DNA of 64,000 nucleotides. Source: Actinomycetospora lutea (GTDB taxonomy: Bacteria > Actinomycetota > Actinomycetes > Mycobacteriales > Pseudonocardiaceae). The notes under the pieces are model-generated. The model worked only from the letters and a program-made list of their open reading frames with translations. It was not told the origin of the DNA and made no database searches. A program made the position numbers and the translations under genes. This document shows, in pieces, positions 56,348-64,000 of this stretch. The DNA lies in contig NZ_JAQZAL010000010.1 of assembly GCF_028737205.1 (NCBI RefSeq), forward strand, positions 62,001 to 126,000. The letters are read 5' to 3'. Positions within the stretch are counted from its first letter, which is position 1. Every line of letters begins with the position of its first letter.

Positions 56348-57447
56348 GACTGTGTGTCCTCGCGGTGGGTACCGTCCCGGCTGTGAGCACGACGACGGAC
56401 GATCCTGCACCGACGACGCCGGACGTCTCCCCCGCCGACGCCGAGCGCTGGCGCGAGGTCGTGCAGTGGAAGGACCGGGAGCTGCAGAGCTCCACCGGGA
56501 TGTTCAGCCCGGTGCTGAGCGGTCTCGCCGGGGTCCGGTCCGAGGTCACGTCGTTCCTGCGCCGCGTCCCCGGTGTCTCGCAGGTCGACGACGGCGTGCA
56601 GACGGCGCTCCACCAGCTCGCGGCCGCCGGCGCCGGGGCGGGCGCGGCGACCCTGCGGCGCGACGCGGTGTTCGCCGACTTCCGCGCGCAGGGCCACGAC
56701 GTCACCGACTTCAAGGACATCCGCGACCTCGACATCACCGACATCGAGACGGCGATGCCGCGCCTCGACCTCGGCTACACGGTGTTCGCCGGGGTCCAGG
56801 GCGGCGTCACCGGCATCCTGACCACGACGGGCGTCACCGCGGCGGCCGGCGGCACGGGCGGCGCCGGGCTCGGCAGCCTGCCGGGGATCGCGGTGATGGT
56901 CGCGGCGCTCACCGGCGACACGCTGCTCACGGTCGCATCGTGCACGCGGGCCGTCGCGCACGTCGCCGCCTACCACGGCTACGACGTCACGAAGCGCTCC
57001 GAACAGATCATCGCGCTGGCGGTCCTCGCGGTCGGGCTGTCGTCGGACGAGGACGCGCCGCAGGCGTACCAGGACCTCTCCGAGCTGATCACCGCCAAGA
57101 CCGAGGAGAACCAGAAGCGCAAGCAGCAGCAGGCGCAGATCAAGCGGCTCGGCCAGGCGGTGTACCAGCGTCTGCTGGGTCAGATCGGGCAGCGGGAGCT
57201 CGCGCAGCTGGTGCCGGTGCTCGGCGTCGGCGTGGGCGCGGTGCTGTCGGCGCGGCTGCTGGCGAAGGTGGTCGACACCGCCGAGCACCTCTACCGCGAG
57301 CGCTTCCTGCACGACAAGTACGAGCTGCCCTTCGGCGTCGAGCTGCCGTTCGACCCCGCGCACTACGCGCCCTACGTCGACGGTGAGCCCGACGACGGCG
57401 GCGACGACATGGACGACGAGGGCGACGAGATCTTCGCGGGCGCCTGA
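56344..57447 (+). CDS. EcsC-family protein
   Basis: A 367-residue protein and the intact relative of the broken gene at 29959. Shared landmarks are RWREVVQWKDREL near the N-terminus, DVTDFKDIRDLDITDIETAM PRLD, a Gly/Ala-rich membrane-interacting hairpin (~150-215), CTRAVAHVAAYHGYDV, and AEHLYRERFLHDKYELPFG near the end. An acidic tail DDGGDDMDDEGDE follows. EcsC was named from the Bacillus ecs locus, but its biochemical role is not settled. ATG 56344 overlaps the kinase stop; GTG 56383 is a possible later start. Confidence 0.87.
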   Translation: MRLCVLAVGTVPAVSTTTDDPAPTTPDVSPADAERWREVVQWKDRELQSSTGMFSPVLSGLAGVRSEVTSFLRRVPGVSQVDDGVQTALHQLAAAGAGAGAATLRRDAVFADFRAQGHDVTDFKDIRDLDITDIETAMPRLDLGYTVFAGVQGGVTGILTTTGVTAAAGGTGGAGLGSLPGIAVMVAALTGDTLLTVASCTRAVAHVAAYHGYDVTKRSEQIIALAVLAVGLSSDEDAPQAYQDLSELITAKTEENQKRKQQQAQIKRLGQAVYQRLLGQIGQRELAQLVPVLGVGVGAVLSARLLAKVVDTAEHLYRERFLHDKYELPFGVELPFDPAHYAPYVDGEPDDGGDDMDDEGDEIFAGA

Positions 57448-57478
57448 GCCGGGCGCCGGCGTGCCGCGCCGGCGAACA

Positions 57479-60400
57479 TCAGCCCTCCCCGGACTCCGCG
57501 AGGTGGGCGCGGACGTCGGCGACCGAGGTGAGCACCTTGTAGCCGAGCTCGCGGAGGCGGTCGCGGGCCGGGTCGGCGACGTCGGGATCGAGCACGACGG
57601 GCGGGGCGAGGGCCCGGCGGCTGATCCCGGTCGGCCAGAGCGCGGCGGCGTCGGTGAGCACGCCGCCGCCGCGCGGGTCGTGCACGCGGGCGTCGCGGCG
57701 CGGGGGCGGGAAGCCCTGGGCGGCGAGGTCGGCCACGAGGTCGTCGAGCGTCTCGGGCACCGCACCCCCGAGCACCGCGCGCCCCGAGCGGCCGCGCCGC
57801 GGGCGGTACTCGGTGTGGTCGCCGGGCGCGGACTCGACGACCGCGAGCGGACCGGTCGGCGCCTGCGGTGTGATCCCGGCGGCCGACGCCGCGTCGAGCA
57901 CCGGGGTCAGCGCGCCCTCGGGGTCGGCGACGTACCGGGACTCGGCGACACGCACCACCGGCCAGCCGCAGCGGCGCAGGTCGTGCTCGGCCTCGACGTC
58001 GGCGCGGGTCACGGCCCGGCGCTGCTCGTCGCCGTCGCAGAGCACCGCGAGCCTGCCCGTCGCGCCGGTGACGACGAGGTCGAGCACGCGCCCGTGCACC
58101 TCGACCTGCGGGACCACCGCGAACCCCCGCTCGGACAGGTCGGCGAACACCCGCTGCGCGAACAGGCTGCCGAACGCGGGGTGGCGGTGCTCGCGGTCGA
58201 CCTCGGCGGGCGCCGGACGGTTCTCCGGCGCGCCCGCGGACCCGACCGGTTCCACCGCCGTGACGTGCTCGAGGAGCTTGCGCCGCAGGTCGGCCTCGCT
58301 GAGCTCCTCGGCGCCCACCGAGTGGAAGAGCCACATCTGGTCGCGGGCGCGCGAGGCGGCGACGTTGAACGCCTGCCGGTAGCGCTCGGCGGTCAGCGCC
58401 ACGAGCCGATGGCCCGGCGCCACGACCATCGACAGCCACACGACGTGGCGCTCGTCGCCCTGGAAGTCCGCGGCGACGCCGACCCGCAGGCGGCGGCGCT
58501 CCCACTCCGGCACCGGCAGGCGCGCGCGGAGCATCCCGTCGATCAGCTCGACCTGCCCGTGGCCCTGCAGCACGACCACCCCGAACGTCGCGCCCGCGTA
58601 GGCCGGGTCGTCGGCGCAGCGCGCCACGGCGTCGACGAGCGCGCGCGCCTCGGCGTCGTTGGCCAGCGACGACCCCTGTCCGCGCACCGCGGCGTCCGGC
58701 ACGAACGTCGCGCGCAGCGGCGGCAGGCGGTCGGCGCCGAACTGGCGCAGCGGCACGAGGGGGGCGTCACCGTCCCCGGGCCCGCGGTAGAACTCCCGCG
58801 ACGACCAGCCCACGATCTCGGGCATCGAGCGGAAGTGCTCGCGTAGCCGTATCGGCGGCCCGAACGTCGCGCGGAACACCGAGAACACGCTGGCCCGCGG
58901 CGTGAACTGACTGCGCAGGTAGAACGGCACCTCGGGCAGGTCGGTCTCCAGCCGCGCGAACGCGGGCTCGAGCGAGCCGACACCGACGTCGGCGGGGGTG
59001 CACTGCCGGTCGTCGCCGACGACGATCACGCGCGGCGCCAGCCAGAGCAGGAACAGGCTGGTCAGGTCGGCCTGGCTGGCCTCGTCGACGATCACGACGT
59101 CGAACGCGTCCGGGCGGGCTTCGACGGCGGCGAGCACCTCGCGGATCGGCATCACCCAGGCGGGGACGGCGTCCCGGGCGACCTCGACGGCCTCGCGGGC
59201 GGCGGCGCGGTAGCGGTCGGCGTGGCGCCCCGTGCCCTTCCCCACCGCGGCGACCGACGCGCGGTGGCTCTGCAGCGCGCGCATCTGCTCGGCGGTGATC
59301 CGGGTCAGCGTCGCCCGCCACGCCTTCGCCGCCGCCAGCCGGGCCGTCACGCCGGCGAGCTCGACGTCGAGGTCGGCGAGCCGGTCCGGCGCGTCCTGCA
59401 CGGCCGCCCACCGCCGCGCCCGCGCCGCCGCCCGCGCGTACGCCCAGGCCTGCTCGAAGCGCTCCTCGCGCTCCGGCCAGGGCTCGCCGGCGTGGGCCCG
59501 CAGGAGCGCGGCGGCACCGGGCGCGGCCTGGTCCAGACGGTCGCCGAGGGCGTCGGCGCGGCGCTGGTCGCGGGCCTGCGCGTGCGCGGTCTCGACCGCG
59601 AGCACGGCGTCGGTGTAGGCGTCGGGGTCACGACGGCGCAGGGCGTCGAGCACCGCGACGAGCTCCGGGGCCTGACGCGCGGGCGGCACCCCGGCCTGCA
59701 CGCGCTCGACGACCTCGTCCAGCTCGCCGCGCGCGAGCTCGGCGGCCCGGGTGTCGTCGACGTCGAGGGTCAGCGTGGTGAGCACGCGCAGGCGGGCGAG
59801 GGAGTCGATGCGCGGGCGGTCGTCGGGCGGCAGCGCGGCGAGCAGCCGGCGCACCCCCATCGCCGCGGTCAGCACCCGGCCCACCGCCCGGCACGTCGCC
59901 CGCAGCGCCAGGGCCTGCTCGACGAGCAGCGCGCGGTGCTCGGCGCGGCGCAGCGGGTGCCCGAGCGGGCCGAAGCCCTCGGAGAGCCGGTCGGTGAGCT
60001 CGAGGATGCGCAGGTGGTGGGCGATCGCGGATGCCCCGGAGACGGTGGCGGGGTCGGCGCCGTGCACGTGGATGCCCGCGAGGTGGGGCTCGACGGCCTT
60101 CTGCTCGTCGGGCTTGAACACCCGCCGGGTCGTGCCGCCGTCGGCGAGGAAGGCCGCGAAGCGCTCGACGACCGGCGCGGCCGCGGCGACGTCGACCCCG
60201 TCGTCGACGCGGACCTGCGCGGGGCCGGCGCGCCGGTCGTGCTCGAGCACCGCGTCGACCGCGCGCAGCCCGTCGGTCGCGCGCGCCCACAGGTGCCCGG
60301 CGCGCCCGGAGAGCACGGCGTCGGCGACCCCGTGCGCCCACCCTCCGTCGACCCCGGCCTCGTCACCGGTCTCGTCGAGCTCGGCGAGCGCGTCGGCCAC

Positions 60401-62092
60401 CCGCCGGCTGACCTCGGGCAGGTGCGCGGCCGCGTCGGGGGGCAGGCCGCCGAGCGCGGCGACGATGTCGCCGACGTCGCCCGAGGTGGCGTCCAGGCCG
60501 CGCAGGACGGCGACGGCGAGCTCGGCGACGTGGTCCTCGGGCGGCAGCTCGACCGGCTGCGGCAGCACCAGCCGCGTCCGCTCGCGACGCTCCGGGGTCT
60601 CGCTCGCGAGCAGGCCCCGCAGGGTGCGGAACTCGGCGGTCGACAGCGGCGGCGCGGCCGGCAGGTCGACGTCGGGGCCGACGACGTCGGCGAGCCACCC
60701 GTCGCGCCCGTGCGCCGACCGCAGCCGGCGGGCGACCTCGGGGCGCGTGCCGGTCATGCCGGGACCGAGGTCGCGCTGGACGGCGGTCTCGGCGGCGCGC
60801 TCGGCGACCACGGCTTCGAGCGCCGCCTCGCGCTCGGCCCGCAGCCCGTCGCGGCGCTCGACGAGGTCCGCGATCGTGCCGTCGGTCTCGTCGGGGTCGA
60901 CCTCGGTGCTGCGCGCGGCGAGGCCGGCGATGCCCGGGTCGTCGTCGTCCGCGTCCGCCAGGGAGAGGCACAGGTCGCGCATCTCGGCCGGCAGCTTGTC
61001 GCGCAGCACCCGCAGTGCCTGGGCTTTCTCGCTGGTCACGAGCACGCGACGGCCCTCGGCGAGCAGGGCGCAGAGCAGGTTGGCGATCGTGTGGGTCTTG
61101 CCGGTGCCCGGCGGGCCCTCGACGACGACCCCGGAGTCGCGGCCCAGCCGACCGAGGATGCGGCCCTGCGCGGCCCCGACGGGCAGCGGGAACAGGGGGT
61201 CGGTGACGGGCGGCTCGTCGTGGCCGGTCCGCGCGAGCCACGCGGCGCGGTCGGCGGGCTCGATCGCCGCGACGAGCTGGGCGAGGCCGACCGGGAGCGG
61301 GCGTGTGTGCTCGGCGAGGTCCGCGACCATCGCGTCGTAGAACGTGCGCAGGGCGGCGGCCCCGCGGCGCCGCGCGACCAGCGTCGGCGCGGGCACGAGG
61401 ACGGTGCCGGGTCCGGTCGGGCCGATCCAGTCGTCGCCGCGGCTGTGCTCGACGCGCAGGCGGCGGTCGGCCCACCCGGCGAGGACGTCGACGAGGTCGG
61501 GGTCGAGCGGCGAGGCGGGCGCGGGCGCGTCGGCGGCGACGGTGTCGTCGACGAGCCCGGTGCCTGCGAGCAGCTCCTCGTCCTCCCAGACGGTCGCGTC
61601 GCCGGCGAGGGTCACGACCATGTCGTCCCCGTCGTGCGCGATGCGCACCGGGCGGGACAGGAGGTGCACGCGGACGTCCTGGTCGGGGGCGTGCAGCAGG
61701 CCGCCGGCCAGGACGAGCTCGACGGCCTCGGGCTGGTCGGCGGCGGCGCGCATGAGGTCGAACAGCGCGTCGAACGTCGCCCGCATGGGGCCTTCGGCGG
61801 GGGCGCGGAGGATCTCGTCTCCGGCCGCGCGGGGGCGGCGGACCGCGGACTGGTCGGCGACGTCCACCAGCGCGAGCTCGCCGACGTGATGGCGGGTGTG
61901 CCGCACCGGACGGGCGCGGGCGAGCGCCACGCGCCGCAGGACGCCGACGAAGCGCTGGACGCGGTCGCGCAGGGCGGGGTCGTGCTCCGGGGTGGTCGAG
62001 GCGGGCACCTCGGCGCGGCCGTTGGTGCGGGCCGCGTCGTGCGGGCGGGCGGGCGGTGCCTCGACCGGCTCCTGCGGCACGCCCACGCGCAC
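57479..62092 (-). CDS. Large SF1 helicase-nuclease (AAA_11/12 with C-terminal Vsr/MTES-type nuclease)
   Basis: A ~1,537-residue protein. Walker A (EGPPGTGKTHT) is near residue 326, Walker B (VVIVDEASQAD) near 1003, then VIVVGDDRQCTP, the SF1 motif IV-VI region with FNVAASRARDQMWLFHS near 1250, and ~650 intervening helical residues. The last ~200 residues hold a nuclease-like fold: RVLDLVVTGATGRLAVLCDG with Asp and CDGD, then HDLRRCGWPVVRV, as in DUF559/MTES-1575 nucleases. Such Upf1-like helicase-nucleases occur in defence and repair loci. GTG 62092 has AGGAAGG upstream; ATG 62113 is an alternative. Confidence 0.87.
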   Translation of the reverse strand: MRVGVPQEPVEAPPARPHDAARTNGRAEVPASTTPEHDPALRDRVQRFVGVLRRVALARARPVRHTRHHVGELALVDVADQSAVRRPRAAGDEILRAPAEGPMRATFDALFDLMRAAADQPEAVELVLAGGLLHAPDQDVRVHLLSRPVRIAHDGDDMVVTLAGDATVWEDEELLAGTGLVDDTVAADAPAPASPLDPDLVDVLAGWADRRLRVEHSRGDDWIGPTGPGTVLVPAPTLVARRRGAAALRTFYDAMVADLAEHTRPLPVGLAQLVAAIEPADRAAWLARTGHDEPPVTDPLFPLPVGAAQGRILGRLGRDSGVVVEGPPGTGKTHTIANLLCALLAEGRRVLVTSEKAQALRVLRDKLPAEMRDLCLSLADADDDDPGIAGLAARSTEVDPDETDGTIADLVERRDGLRAEREAALEAVVAERAAETAVQRDLGPGMTGTRPEVARRLRSAHGRDGWLADVVGPDVDLPAAPPLSTAEFRTLRGLLASETPERRERTRLVLPQPVELPPEDHVAELAVAVLRGLDATSGDVGDIVAALGGLPPDAAAHLPEVSRRVADALAELDETGDEAGVDGGWAHGVADAVLSGRAGHLWARATDGLRAVDAVLEHDRRAGPAQVRVDDGVDVAAAAPVVERFAAFLADGGTTRRVFKPDEQKAVEPHLAGIHVHGADPATVSGASAIAHHLRILELTDRLSEGFGPLGHPLRRAEHRALLVEQALALRATCRAVGRVLTAAMGVRRLLAALPPDDRPRIDSLARLRVLTTLTLDVDDTRAAELARGELDEVVERVQAGVPPARQAPELVAVLDALRRRDPDAYTDAVLAVETAHAQARDQRRADALGDRLDQAAPGAAALLRAHAGEPWPEREERFEQAWAYARAAARARRWAAVQDAPDRLADLDVELAGVTARLAAAKAWRATLTRITAEQMRALQSHRASVAAVGKGTGRHADRYRAAAREAVEVARDAVPAWVMPIREVLAAVEARPDAFDVVIVDEASQADLTSLFLLWLAPRVIVVGDDRQCTPADVGVGSLEPAFARLETDLPEVPFYLRSQFTPRASVFSVFRATFGPPIRLREHFRSMPEIVGWSSREFYRGPGDGDAPLVPLRQFGADRLPPLRATFVPDAAVRGQGSSLANDAEARALVDAVARCADDPAYAGATFGVVVLQGHGQVELIDGMLRARLPVPEWERRRLRVGVAADFQGDERHVVWLSMVVAPGHRLVALTAERYRQAFNVAASRARDQMWLFHSVGAEELSEADLRRKLLEHVTAVEPVGSAGAPENRPAPAEVDREHRHPAFGSLFAQRVFADLSERGFAVVPQVEVHGRVLDLVVTGATGRLAVLCDGDEQRRAVTRADVEAEHDLRRCGWPVVRVAESRYVADPEGALTPVLDAASAAGITPQAPTGPLAVVESAPGDHTEYRPRRGRSGRAVLGGAVPETLDDLVADLAAQGFPPPRRDARVHDPRGGGVLTDAAALWPTGISRRALAPPVVLDPDVADPARDRLRELGYKVLTSVADVRAHLAESGEG

Positions 62093-62276
62093 GCTCCCTT
62101 CCTGGCCCTGCATCAGCCCCCGCTGCGACGGACCACGATCGCATCCCGCCCCCGGCCCGACCACGCACGCCCGGGCTCGACGAGGATCCGACCGGGGGAA
62201 ATCCGTCGGCTCCCGGGTGGAACCGTGCGGGACCCGCGCCCGTCGAACACCCTGACGGACCGGGCAGGGAGGGCGG

Positions 62277-63461
62277 ATGGTGACGAACGCAGGGTCGGAC
62301 GACCCGCAGGAGGCGGCGCGCTTCCTCGCCGGAGTCGCGGCGGCCGGGGGACGCGGCGAGCAGGTCACGGCGGTCCTGCGGGCGCGCTACACGTCGCGGA
62401 CGCTGCTGGCGGGCGCCGAGCTGGCCCTGCTCGACGCGGCGGACGCGCTGCACGCGCGGGGGTGGGGCCCGCGCGACGTCGGCGAGGTGGTCCGCCGCCG
62501 GCTGTCGGCGGGGCGGGTGGTGCTGGCCGTCGACGTGCTGAGCGCGGCGGCCGCCCGCCGTCCGCGCGGTGACGCGGCGCTGGACGCCGACCTCGCGGAC
62601 CTCGCGGCGACGCCGCCGGCGCGCGACGTGCCGCTGGTGGCGCAGTGGAGCTCGGTGCGCGGCCTCGACCCCGACGACGCGCTGGCCGCGAGCGTCGCGC
62701 TCGTGGGCCTGCTGCGCTCGCTGCCGACGCTGCCCTGGCTCGGCGCCCAGGAGCGGGCCCCCGAGGGGGTCGACGCCCGGGTGCTCGCGCGGGTGCGGGC
62801 GCTGCTGGCCAAGGCCGAGTCCACCGAGTACCCCGAGGAGGCCGAGGCGCTCTCCGCCAAGGCCCAGGAGCTGATGGGCCGGCACGCGCTGGAGCAGGCA
62901 CTGGTCGCAGGGCCGGCCGAGGCGGAGCCCCGGGCGGCGGCGCGGCGGTTGTGGCTCGACCCGCCCTACGCGAGCGCCAAGTCCAGCCTCGTGCACCAGG
63001 TGGCGGGCGCCAACCGGTGCCGGGCGGTCAGCCTCGCCGCGCTCGACATGGTCACCGTCATCGGGCACGCCGCCGACCTCGCGACGGTCGAGCTGCTGGT
63101 CACGTCCCTGCTGGTCCAGGCCGACCGGGCGATGCTGGCCGCCGACGACAGGTCGGTGCCCCGGTCACGGACGCGCTCGTTCCGCCACGCCTTCTTCCTG
63201 GCGTACGCCACGCGGATCGGCGAGCGCCTCACCGCGGCGGCGCACGAGGCCCAGGCCCACGCGCGCGCCGAGCTGGGCGAGGGTCTGCTGCCGGTGCTCG
63301 CCGCGCGGGCCGAGGTGGTCGAGCGCACGGTCGGCGAGCTCTTCCCGCGGCTGACCCGCCGGCGCTTCAGCGTCGGCAACGGCGCGGGCTGGGCCGCCGG
63401 GCGCGCGGCCGCCGACGCCGCCAGCCTGACCCCGGGCCGCGACGCGCTCGCCGAGCGGTAG
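62277..63461 (+). CDS. DUF2786-domain protein
   Basis: A 394-residue protein. The DUF2786 core is at about residues 165-205: ARVRALLAKAESTEYPEEAE followed by ALSAKAQELMGRHALEQ. A long helical C-terminal region follows, with VHQVAGANRCRAVSLAALDM and RTRSFRHAFFLAYATRIGER. This is similar to phage- and chromosome-encoded relatives with an associated metal-binding-type region, but no HExH motif is seen. Function is unknown. ATG 62277 follows GGGAGGG. It is divergent from the helicase gene, 184 bases away. Confidence 0.85.
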   Translation: MVTNAGSDDPQEAARFLAGVAAAGGRGEQVTAVLRARYTSRTLLAGAELALLDAADALHARGWGPRDVGEVVRRRLSAGRVVLAVDVLSAAAARRPRGDAALDADLADLAATPPARDVPLVAQWSSVRGLDPDDALAASVALVGLLRSLPTLPWLGAQERAPEGVDARVLARVRALLAKAESTEYPEEAEALSAKAQELMGRHALEQALVAGPAEAEPRAAARRLWLDPPYASAKSSLVHQVAGANRCRAVSLAALDMVTVIGHAADLATVELLVTSLLVQADRAMLAADDRSVPRSRTRSFRHAFFLAYATRIGERLTAAAHEAQAHARAELGEGLLPVLAARAEVVERTVGELFPRLTRRRFSVGNGAGWAAGRAAADAASLTPGRDALAER

Positions 63462-63477
63462 GCGCGAGGATGCACCC

Positions 63478-63879
63478 GTGCCCGGCAACCGCGAACGACG
63501 CGCCGCCAAACAGCGTCGCCGCGACGCCAAGCGGGGCTACACCCCCGACGCCGGGTCCGCCGCCGGCCCGACCGACCCCGGACTGCCGCCCGAGACGCTG
63601 CAGGCCCTGCTGCGGCGCGCGGCGGCGGACCTCGCCGCCGGTGACGAGGGCGCGCTCACCGAGCTGCGCCGCGTCCTCGCCGAGCACCTCGCACGCCGCC
63701 GCGGCCGCGTGCTGGCCGCGTGCGACGTGGTGACCGCGGAGGTGGGCGGTCCTCCGGACGGCGACCTCGGGACCGCGCTCGCCGCCGGGGAGACCGTGTC
63801 GGCGTGGGCCGAGCGCACCGGCGCGCGCACCGAGGAGGCGGCGGTCGCGACCGTCCGCCTGCTCGCGTCCTTGACCTGA
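63478..63879 (+). CDS. Hypothetical protein
   Basis: A 133-residue protein with a basic N-terminus (GNRERRAAKQRRRDAKRGY) that could bind nucleic acid, then two helical stretches (TLQALLRRAAADLAAGDEGA and RRVLAEHLARRRGRVLAACD) and an acidic/Ala-rich end. GTG 63478 follows a weak GAGGA. It lies 16 bases after the DUF2786 gene on the same strand and is probably co-expressed with it. No family is recognised. Confidence 0.7.
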   Translation: MPGNRERRAAKQRRRDAKRGYTPDAGSAAGPTDPGLPPETLQALLRRAAADLAAGDEGALTELRRVLAEHLARRRGRVLAACDVVTAEVGGPPDGDLGTALAAGETVSAWAERTGARTEEAAVATVRLLASLT

Positions 63880-63899
63880 ACAATGGTCGAGGTTCTACC
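63871..63899 (+). promoter_or_regulatory. Weak promoter candidate TTGACC-N17-TCTACC
   Basis: A -35-like TTGACC at 63871-63876, overlapping the end of the preceding gene, is 17 bases from TCTACC at 63894-63899. Transcripts would start near the ATG at 63909. The -10 match is poor. Confidence 0.25.
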
Positions 63900-63908
63900 G
63901 TCGACGAC

Positions 63909-64000
63909 ATGACCGAGACCGTCCGCCTCGCCGTGGTGATCGGCAGCGTCCGCGAGGGCCGCTTCGGTCCCGTCGTCGCCTCCTGGTTCGCCGAGCTCGC
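63909..64000 (+). CDS. NADPH-dependent FMN reductase-like protein, N-terminus only
   Basis: The first 30 residues, MTETVRLAVVIGSVREGRFG ..., are the opening strand and FMN-phosphate loop (GSxRxxR) of the flavodoxin-like NADPH-dependent FMN reductase family. The gene continues beyond base 64000. Activity and partners cannot be judged from this piece. Confidence 0.8.
   Translation, partial: MTETVRLAVVIGSVREGRFGPVVASWFAEL

Noticed and set aside
59222-62572. A 1,116-codon open frame on the plus strand opposite the helicase gene
   Set aside because: It is antisense to a protein with all SF1 helicase motifs; its translation is Gly/Arg/Val-rich without domains, as expected for the complement of GC-biased codons.
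1-64000. CRISPR arrays, rRNA, tRNA, integrases, transposases and prophage structural genes
   Set aside because: Looked for on both strands by repeat pattern and protein motifs; nothing convincing was seen, although short tRNA-like folds cannot be excluded without a scan.

Overview
The window is GC-rich, densely packed DNA with about sixty-five genes, frequent GTG starts and many 4-base ATGA/GTGA gene overlaps. A DivIVA/Wag31-like protein, WXG100-like and type VII-type toxin proteins, a DUF3558 lipoprotein, a mycofactocin-type SDR, a deazaflavin (F420)-type oxidoreductase and many TetR regulators point to an actinobacterium, most likely of the Pseudonocardiaceae (inference; no rRNA or tRNA gene is present to confirm it).

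Layout. 1-4325 (minus) is a six-gene, fully overlapping catabolic operon: two beta-hydroxyacid dehydrogenases, a carboxymuconolactone decarboxylase-like protein, a cupin, a metallo-beta-lactamase-fold hydrolase and an alpha/beta hydrolase. It is divergent from an MFS transporter. 5785-12689 holds an SDR/TetR pair with palindromic operators, a sugar kinase, a frameshifted P450, a TetR regulator and a DrrAB-type exporter. 12838-18153 carries separate LigD polymerase and LigD phosphoesterase modules and an RNA 2'-phosphotransferase (Tpt1/KptA), with two copies of a 70-bp hairpin repeat. 18144-22776 holds an NmrA/TetR pair, a GH172-type protein, two small unknown genes and a MOSC protein.

22777-about 31230 is a foreign-looking island with more A/T at third codon positions. 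A MORC/MutL-like GHKL ATPase, a Z1 helicase, a PD-(D/E)XK protein and an 82-residue protein form a plus-strand operon. It converges on a Vsr-type endonuclease and a cytosine-5 DNA methylase. Beyond it lie a broken EcsC-family gene and a small unknown gene. This is the best anti-phage system candidate.

31379-42025 is ordinary chromosomal material: SDRs, PEBP, a TMEM175-type channel, a frameshifted YdeI-like gene, an M28 membrane peptidase, a mycofactocin-type SDR joined to a MoxR ATPase/VWA pair, a duplicated DUF998 protein and a GNAT enzyme. 42091-47873 is an AraC regulator divergent from a compact four-gene operon: PEP-mobile-domain protein, inositol monophosphatase-type phosphatase and two MetE-like zinc proteins. 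This may be an undescribed phospho/methyl-transfer pathway. 47967-49993 pairs a DivIVA-like coiled coil with a membrane protein that has a sigma region 4-like head. 49995-52973 is a type VII toxin cassette with two paralogous small proteins downstream. 53036-64000 carries DUF3293, an F420-type oxidoreductase, a uracil-DNA-glycosylase-fold protein, a lipoprotein, a P-loop kinase, an intact EcsC protein, a 1.5-kDa-residue-scale (about 1,537 aa) SF1 helicase-nuclease, a DUF2786 protein and the start of an FMN reductase.

No rRNA, tRNA, CRISPR array, integrase or transposase was seen, and no gene-free gap exceeds 300 bases. Five single-base frame breaks in four recognisable genes, several in or beside short homopolymers, mean that some apparent pseudogenes could be sequence errors.
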